From the NCBI GenBank assembly GCA_036426205.1, contig CM071571.1, positions 108,287,257 through 108,351,256 of the forward strand: 64,000 nucleotides of DNA, in the 5' to 3' direction. Shown in pieces: positions 57,203 through 64,000 of this stretch. The stretch's first letter is position 1. Every line of letters starts with the position of its first letter. The position numbers and the translations under genes are program-made. The notes beneath the pieces are model-generated. The model was not told the DNA's origin. It saw only the letters and a list, made by a program, of their open reading frames with translations, and made no database searches. Source of the stretch: Ascaphus truei. Its lineage: Eukaryota; Chordata; Amphibia; Anura; Ascaphidae.

Positions 57203-57800
57203 AGTGACAGAACTGGCATTTGTCCAAGGATAGCTTCAGTCTATTCTCACTTAGCCGATCCAGAATTTTCATCAGGCTGGTCTTACGCTCCTCCAAAAAA
57301 CTATCAGGTCATCTATTTATACTAGCACCTCCAGTAAGTTCAACTTCTCCATAACTAGATCCATCAATCTCTGGAATGTGGCTGGGGCCCCTGACACTCC
57401 CTTGGGCATGCGTTCAAATTGATAAAACCATAATGGGCATACGAAAGCTGTCTTTTCCTTGTCTTTCTCATGCATGTGCATTTGATAGTGTTCACTGTGT
57501 AGATTGGGGACTAAGAACCACTTGTTCCCAGTGAGACAGTCCAATGCATCTCCTATGCGTGGCATTGTATATTGGTCAGGAGTGGTCTGTTTGTTCAAGG
57601 TGCGGCTGTCAATTCAGAAGGTTAGAACTATGGGGGAAATTATTGGCTGCAGGATTCCGAGATGATACCTGCCACCATCAATTCTTGTTGGTGGCGGTTC
57701 ACATCTTCTATGTTGGCCAGAGCCAATCTCCGTGACCTTTTTCTGAATGGGCAGGTATTGTGAAGGTGTATCTCATGCTCTACTCCCTTTCCCTTCCTAC
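57203..57800 (-). pseudogene. Gypsy reverse transcriptase core (minus, decayed)
   Basis: Minus reading gives SIEDV-like LANIEDVNRHQQELMVAGII, then LNKQTTPDQYTMPRIGDALD, CLTGNKWF, TAFVCPLWFYQFERMPKGVS, GAPATFQRLMDLVMEKLNLL and ENRLKLSLDKCQFC. The DLRSGYYQ motif with its catalytic Asp has become NLHSEHYQ, and frameshifts and stops interrupt the frame, so it is dead. Confidence 0.9.
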
Positions 57801-58200
57801 ATCTTGCTCATGGATTGAGAACAGTTTTTCCCCAACCATTTTGTTCTGTCAGGCTGGACAAATTACAGTACTTCAGCACTGTACAGGTAGGCCACTATAG
57901 TGTCTCTATGTACCAGCACATTGTGGGCGGCCTCATTTCTTACTTCCATCACAGTCCTGTCCATTCTACACACAGACACTACATCGCTCTTCACCAACAG
58001 CCAACCTGGCTATACTTCATAAAGAGGACTGTATATCATGATTTTGGGCCCTTGTATATACTACAACAGAGTCACCTTTCTGGGTATTCTCTGTACACTG
58101 TTCAGAGGTATATGGATTGGCTACATACCCATCCATGTGACCTCCCTCAATGGTTCTTCGCCCTGAACCATAGTTCTCTTCTCTATCCGTATGTAGGCTT

Positions 58201-58566
58201 TTAAACATAATGGATAAATAGTAAGTGTCTGTCCATAGTCACTCCCAGCTTCCGTCTGCACCAGTTGACTAGTTGTCCAAAGATATTGGCAGTGGTAATT
58301 GGTATTTTTGCTCCAGTCTCCCCCTTAATTTGGACTTCTGGGCAGATTAAGGCAACCACCATTAAAAGCCCTGACACACCAGTTATCTTTGTTGGAAATT
58401 CAAGCTTCACCACTACATAACCCAGATATTGGTAGCTGGCATTACTGAAGCCCCACACCACTAGCCCCTCAAATGGCTGAAGCGGAAAATGTTTCAGATG
58501 TAGGTTATACCACGGCTTAATGATCATGGATACCTGAGACTTGCTATCCAAGAGGACGTCTCATAT
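58201..58566 (-). pseudogene. Gypsy aspartic protease region (minus, catalytic motif lost)
   Basis: LDSKSQVSMIIKPWYNLHLK followed by LQPFEGLVVWGFSNASYQYL and YVVVKLEFP. Retropepsins need D-T/S-G at the start; here it is D-S-K, so the site is dead. The frame runs ~116 codons; linker sequence follows to 57800 with HMDGY and PFRKRSRR. Confidence 0.8.
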
Positions 58567-58584
58567 CTTTCCCTCTATCTTTGC

Positions 58585-59990
58585 CTCCATTCAGGCTGAT
58601 GGTCCAAGACACAAGGGATACCGAATGGCTTTTTTAGCTGTGGACGGTGTTCCAAGTGCCAGTATGTGTGTCCTACCAAACATATTGTACTTACCAAGTC
58701 AACATACCGAATTAACAGTTTTATAAATTGCCACACTAGTTTCGTGATATACCTTCTACAATGTGGGTGCCATAAAAAATACATCGGTCGCACTATAAGT
58801 CCTTTACGATCAAGAATCATCGAACATTTACGCCTCATTAGAAAGATGGATATATCACACCTAATTGCTCGCCACTTTTCTTATTGCCCTCAGGGGGGCA
58901 TTGCAAATTTCTAATTTAGAGGGATTGAACACATTCCACGAGGGGTAGATAGATTGAATAAGTTATATAGAAAAGAGATGTATTGTATCTACACCTTGAA
59001 CACCTTGAGCCCCTTAGGAATAAATATTGATTGGGAACTCAAGCACTTCTTGATACATTGAGTGTCCCAGCTCAGGGTGTTCAAGGCGTGATCATTTTTG
59101 TACATTTTGTAAATTTTGTACATTGTGCAATCTCTTTTGGTCATTGTGTACAATCTTATATTTATAGAAAATGTATTGTTCCATCTTCTATGAGAATTCC
59201 TTGATCTTGCTATGGTCCTATTATATTAGTTATTAGTGATTATTATTATTTTTTATTTCATAATATAGAGTCTGCCTCTGTACGTGGCCCGCTATGTATG
59301 TATGTATTAAGTTATTTTCAAGAGATATCTGCATGTATGTTAGCCTTTATCTGTCTATATACTGTATACATATACAGTACTTACCTTTTTAAGATTCATG
59401 GAATATTTTATTTTGCAATTTGATACGATTGGTTTTTAATTAATATATTATTCATATGTTCATATAATGTATATTTTGGGGTGTTTAGGGTTCATTTGTC
59501 TATTTTTGTTCAGGTTATCATGTTTTATTTATATACATTTTCTTTTCATTTATATATATATATATATATATTTATAATATAAATATATTTATATTTATAG
59601 TTATTGTTTTGTTTGCTTGCTTGCACATTTCTAAGTTCACTGGTTTTAATTATAGGTTTGTGTCCACACAATGTTGATTAATAGTGGTTGGTGGTTACAT
59701 TATATGTACTGGTTTTAACTATATTTGTATTTGTTACGTTTGTATTTGTCTTTTATATGTCTTTAAATTTCCATGTTATCCTTGGATATAGCAACTCTGC
59801 TTCTCTCCGTGAAATTGGAGTTTATGCTAAATTTTGAATTCCTCAGTGTGCAGTACACGGCGTACCTGTAATGATATCACCCTATCAGAGACCAGAGGTA
59901 GCTATGTACAGTAAGGATAACCTGGGCGCTTAGCCAGACATTCTTGGACAAGGAACGAAATGCATAAGATTTGCTCTTCAGATATGTGTA
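58585..59990 (+). mobile_element. PLE 3' fragment (endonuclease and tail) inserted in Gypsy
   Basis: Plus-strand PLE remnant lying between the Gypsy protease (left) and gag (right), both on the minus strand, so it is an insertion. It starts just before the cysteine knuckle and runs through the endonuclease and an AT-rich tail with a (TA)n run at 59555-59570, ending near a CAAGGAACGAAATGCATAAG stretch that looks like a worn hammerhead. Target duplication not resolved. Confidence 0.7.
58640..59061 (+). pseudogene. PLE GIY-YIG endonuclease, distinct family
   Basis: FSCGRCSKCQYVC (CxxC-type knuckle), NCHTSFVIYLLQCGCHKKYI, GRTISPLRSRIIEH, LIARHF, then after one stop or frame break GIEHIPRG, YRKEMYCIYTLNTLSPLGIN and a stop near 59061. 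It is clearly a different PLE from the 5-14 kb copies (YLLQCGC/YIGRT versus YLIQCGC/YVGRT). The upstream RT is absent. Confidence 0.85.
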
Positions 59991-59999
59991 TTTCCGATT

Positions 60000-60700
60000 T
60001 TGTTCATTTAACTTAGTTTTTCATTGATTGCATTTGGACTTCATTATTCACAGAACGGATAGAAGTGCACCGCCTCCTCAGCATTTTTTTCTTCATTTCT
60101 TTTAGCACCTCTAAAAATTTAGGGGGGACTCTTTCCGCTCTCGGAGTCTTAGGTAAAGGGTCATCACATGTCCTGGAGGCATTCCTTGGATTAATTGTAC
60201 CACTCAAATGCGATCCACCCAGTCAGGGGCAACACTATTATTCCTCCCTACCTTCCACAGTGTCACTTACATTCTACGCAAAAATTCAGATCATTTTCTC
60301 CCTCTTGCTGGTATATCGCACTGAGCAATAAATATAAATCCTTCCCACTCTCAGTTGTGCCAAATGTGTTCTTTAAGGCATGTAGGTAGTCGCTAGGGGT
60401 ACTGAACTTGCTTTCCTCCCTAACAGCTCTTATAATTGCTAACGCAAGCTCCTTTAGGCTTTCTACGATCCAGACATTTTTGTCTTGGTCTGATCCCCCA
60501 TTTCTGCAGAATCTGTGTGGAATTATCTATCCAACACACAAAATCAGCAATCTTCTTTAGTAATTATCCCCACATTAGGATTGCATTAATTTCTCTACTA
60601 ACTGTCCAATAGCAGTGATAAGCACCTCTGGAGAAGTGGGGGCTGGTCCGTAGAGGGGGTAGGGGTCTCAGGGCACATTTCATCACAAAATTCCTCCATT
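60000..60700 (-). pseudogene. Gypsy gag-like region (minus)
   Basis: Broken minus frames include ESLKELALAIIRAVREESKF, YLHALKNTFGT, QQEGEN, and LRLRERKESPPKF then EVLKEMKKKMLRRRC. This is the capsid-like region known from PNMA-related Ty3/Gypsy gag proteins of vertebrates. It precedes the protease in element order and has several stops. Confidence 0.65.
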
Positions 60701-62240
60701 GTGGATCCCTCATTAACTAACATTTCTCAGACCTTCTCTATAGTGAAATTTATAGGGCAGCGATAGGGTAAGGACCCACATTGATATTGCACATTTCTTT
60801 ATTCCGCCCGCAATTGTGTTAGGGCACCTTATCCAGATCAATGTCTTCATCACACATACACGTACAGTATATACAAAGTCTCAAAACTGTCCCTGTATTC
60901 ATACCCGTTCCCATGGAGGGGTCGCTCCTAGTACCCCATTAACAATTTTATCAATGACCATATCTGGGATTGTTAGGATTAGCGCTTTATTAAAATCCAA
61001 ACCGTCCCTTGCGCACCACTCACTGAAAATGAGCGCACTTATTGTGAGGAACTGTCAGTTATACACAGCCGAGGTTGCTACATAACGGCTGTTCTAGTCA
61101 ATTCTAAAGTTTTTCCTGGGCAAAAAAAAGCTGCAGGGTTTACTCTATCTGCATTTTTGTCTGACCATTTGCTATAGAGAACAGTATAGTTGGTAGTAGT
61201 ACTTTCAATGTAACCCATATTTACATTCCCTTAGACTAGATTATATACACTAAGGTGGGGGCCTAAATCTTAATGCCAAAAGTCAGATAAAAGGACACGA
61301 CACCTGGCCTTGAATAACAAATGTGTTTATATTAACCTCATATTATCACAGATAGGCAGACATAAATATAATCCTCAATTGGGGGATCATGAACATAGAA
61401 TTACTGTCTATTAAACGCTGCGCAGTCATGTACCAATGTCTCTCCCTGTATTTATATCGGCACAATGTAGGAGCTCTTATCTCTGTGAGTGTATCCGTGG
61501 CAGGGTCTGTTCTTCAAAAGCCTTTGGTACCCATCATGTATTGTGGGATTCCTACTTTATTTACTCTCTGCACCTGTTACCCGATTGGTAGGGCTCGTCC
61601 TGAACTCCAACAAGCGGTCTCAGTTCTCTCTCTCTCTTTAAGGGAATGCTAACCCTTTTTGTCTTGTTAATTTTCTTTTACACCTTGCTGCTCCACTGAG
61701 CTTCCATGCAGGAGGGACTGACTCCCAGTGTCTCCTAGTCCATCCTGAGATCACACAGGCTCCACCACTGACTCGTGCTGTTGCAGTACCTCTTAAAGAT
61801 TCCTTTACTCTACAGCTGCGGCCGCCTTTATCCTAATGCGGCCGGATCCGCGGCGCTCTGATAACCGCGGCCAGATGCGGTATATTTTCTTTTTTCCTGA
61901 GCGGTTTCCGGTATGTTAGCGCTCGGATTTTTATCGCTGTCTGCTATACTGCAATACCGTCTAAAAACACAGGTGGGCATTGGCGAGCTGTTGTCTTAAA
62001 AGTCTAATAAGTCTAATGCATGTCTAATGCATTATGTCTGTGTGTGCGTGCGCAGTATTTGTAAAATGAAAGATTTACAGTATACAGTACTGTATTACAA
62101 AAATATAGTGCCGCGTCTTCTTCGAATATAAAATTATCACATTTCTATACAGTACTGTATGTACTGTATTATTTTGTAATCAGTACTTTTACTTGTTTTC
62201 TTACTCTTTTTATGTTATGCGTGTACCGTACAGTACATAA
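60701..62240. other. No recognised gene; possible Gypsy 5' part
   Basis: Upstream of the minus-strand gag one expects a leader and LTR. I cannot identify ends. TACAGTACTGTA-type palindromic words are dense at 62080-62240. Confidence 0.4.
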
Positions 62241-62299
62241 ATGTCTCATTTGAACATTGTTGAAACGCATAGGCATGTTACAGTATCACATTTCGGCGC

Positions 62300-63027
62300 A
62301 TACAGCGCTCTCTCTCTCTCGCCCCTGCACACACACGGCTAAAGTACTATTTCAACTTCTTATCTACAGTACAGTACATCTCTCCCAGCCAGATGGCTTT
62401 CTGACTTCAATCATCCTGAACCTGTCATCACATTCCTGCGTGTATAACGTACAGAGCCTGGTGTCACATTTCAGTGCCTGCGTGTAATCCTCTTTGAGAA
62501 GGGACCTCGTTGATGATTAATGTGCATGCGTGTATAACTTCACATTCATGTAGAAGTTCAAGTCTGAAAAATATATATATATTTTTTGTTGTTTTAGTTT
62601 CATTTCCAGACATGTGTGCCTGCATAAAAATTCTTGTTATTCTGATATTCTATCGGTACTGTAGCTTTTTAATGCGACACTGGTCATTCACATGCTTTAT
62701 GTGATTTTTTTATTGATTTGGGGGTGTGGGGATCAAAACATTATGATGACCTGTTGAAAATATGTCTTTGAACTACAGTACAGCTAATCCTTCATGCAGC
62801 TTTACCCCTCACCCCCCCCCCCCGCAGACACACACAAGGCTCAATGATTTCAACTTCTTATCGACACCTCTCGAAAACCATTCATTTTCAAATGCTTGGC
62901 TTTGTGCTTTTAATCATCCCGAGCTGAGCTTGGTGTCACATCTCTGCGCCTGCGTGTAATCCTCTTTGGGAAGGGACCTAGTTGATGATTAATGCGCATG
63001 CGTGTATGCGTGTATAACTTCACATTA
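62300..63027 (+). repeat. Two ~240 bp direct repeats
   Basis: CACACACGGCT..., TTCAACTTCTTATC, TGGTGTCACAT, GCCTGCGTGTAATCCTCTTT and TTGATGATTAATG recur in order at 62330-62555 and 62830-63027. The interval between has a poly-C run (62813-62823) and AT-rich sequence. Confidence 0.8.
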
Positions 63028-63902
63028 TCTGCCGCTTATCTCAAGGGAACCCCCATCTCATCCTCTTATGCATCCATCCACCCAGATGTTCACAGCACCC
63101 CATGCACAAGATCCAACGCGTTAGACCGCATGCTGAATGGGTTAAGTGTCGATATCCCTGGGAACTCTATGCTGGTAAAGATAGATCTTCTTTTAGAGAC
63201 CATGCTAAATATGGATCAACGGATGGAGATGGTGGATCAACGGATGGAGAAGATGGATCAACGGATGGAGAAGCTAGAGACTGACATAGCAGGGATACAT
63301 AATGGGATGAATGGGACCTTCAACCTTCCATCACCAACGCACCCCCTCCATCAGAAGAATATGTGTTCATGTATGCCGTTGACGAGGATGACATGACAAC
63401 CCCGTCAAGACCATACCAGGAGACAACACTGACAAGGTGACCAAGACAGGAGGAAAGCATCCTCCCAGACAACCTACTCTCGCCCGCTGCCACAAGCACA
63501 CCCGCTCCCAGAAGAACACCCGCTCCCAGAATCCAACCCACATATGCTTGCATTGAGACGGTGCCGACATCATCCTGCGCGAGCTGCCCCAGCCACTCAG
63601 GGAGAAGTATAGGTTTACAAGTGCTGGTATACCCCAGAGGCATGCCATGTTAATTTTCAAGCACCACGTGCCCTACCCAGTGTACTGCGGGTGGGCCCAC
63701 AATGTAAACTATGAAAGGGAATTGCGACAAAAAGGCTCTTCATGAAAATTTAAGAAAGACTATTGTGGAGGAATTGCGGCGCTATTTTACAATTACCGAT
63801 CCTTTAATGAAAATCGGGCGAGACTCCATTAATGGCATTTTGCGGCATACAAGGCATCGGCCCTGGAAGGAAAATCTGCTGGGGATCGAATTCGCTGCGT
63901 GA
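63022..63902 (+). pseudogene. Coiled-coil protein with BEN-like C-terminus (frameshifted)
   Basis: The first frame (to about 63396) carries a short coiled coil of three near-identical heptads, DQRMEMV, DQRMEKM, DQRMEKL. Sequence continues in other frames through EYVFMYAVDEDDMTTPSRPY and LREKYRFTSAGIPQRHAMLI, FKHHVPYPVYCGWAHNVNYE, to GNCDKKALHENLRKTIVEEL, RRYFTITDPLMK and SINGILRHTRHRPWKE before a stop. The G..K.ALP-NLR..I pattern resembles BEN domains, often found in transposon-encoded proteins. At least two indels break it. The link to BEN is tentative; it may be an element-borne ORF whose remainder is near or beyond this window. Confidence 0.45.
63211..63275 (+). repeat. Three 21 bp repeats inside the coiled-coil ORF
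   Basis: GGATCAACGGATGGAGA recurs three times at 21-base spacing, preserving the reading frame and producing the heptad repeats. Expansion by whole heptads is evident. Confidence 0.9.
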
Positions 63903-64000
63903 TTGGTCGTCTGTTAAAATGTTGATTCATTTCTGACTTGTTCATTGTTTTAAATTGTATTCTAATATGTTTTTAATTACAGTACACCGGAAATGTTTTT

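Noticed and set aside
1..64000. tRNA, rRNA or snRNA genes
   Set aside because: I saw no A/B-box pair with a foldable cloverleaf and no rRNA-like conserved stretch; this was by eye only, so a covariance scan could still find a decayed copy.

Overview
This window looks like eukaryotic, vertebrate-type repeat DNA. It is most probably from an amphibian (anuran-like) genome: gene-poor and AT-rich, packed with Penelope-like retroelements (PLEs), hammerhead-ribozyme-like motifs, chromodomain Ty3/Gypsy elements, CR1/L2-type LINEs and TA- or TWA-flanked MITEs. I found no host protein-coding gene, rRNA, tRNA or CRISPR array. The species is inference from repeat content.

Layout. 1-2350: two noisy direct copies of a ~0.86 kb unit, each with an AT hairpin, plus a decayed hammerhead-like motif. 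2598-5343: a mirror-image block of PLE fragments holding five exact tandem duplications, every one of exactly 47 bp, which points to an assembly artefact. 5519-13979: two copies of one PLE (ORF1, Penelope-type RT, and in copy B a GIY-YIG endonuclease) that share the same TA-flanked MITE and the same frameshift. 13997-14577: a 402 bp tandem unit carrying a near-canonical hammerhead ribozyme (retrozyme-like). 15883-17560: a chromodomain Gypsy integrase and 3' LTR, interrupted by a 175 bp insertion with a 14 bp target duplication. 18363-18925: a foldback with a hammerhead-like motif at its centre.

22494-28206: a 5.7 kb giant inverted-repeat element with TAA on both sides, GGGCC... termini, dozens-of-bp hairpin modules and splice-site-flanked, exon-like acidic cassettes. 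Related half-elements lie at 14.9-15.9, 31.0-32.6, 36.7-38.7 and 54.7-55.3 kb. 29.8-30.8 kb and 45.9-48.1 kb hold minus-strand LINEs; the second keeps a 598-codon RT frame. 35149-35523 and 56834-57200 are two copies of one TA-flanked MITE in opposite orientation.

56.3-60.7 kb is a minus-strand Gypsy element (gag, dead protease, RT) split by that MITE inside RT and by a plus-strand PLE endonuclease fragment between gag and protease. 62.3-63.9 kb has a direct repeat and a frameshifted coiled-coil ORF with a BEN-like tail.

How it fits together: this is a nested graveyard. Insertion order can be read from flanking duplications (PLE before MITE; Gypsy before PLE and MITE; Gypsy integrase before the hammerhead-type insertion). 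The most interesting biology is the recurrence of hammerhead-type motifs in foldback or tandem contexts and the giant exon-bearing palindrome family. Part of the first 14 kb is probably unreliable assembly.
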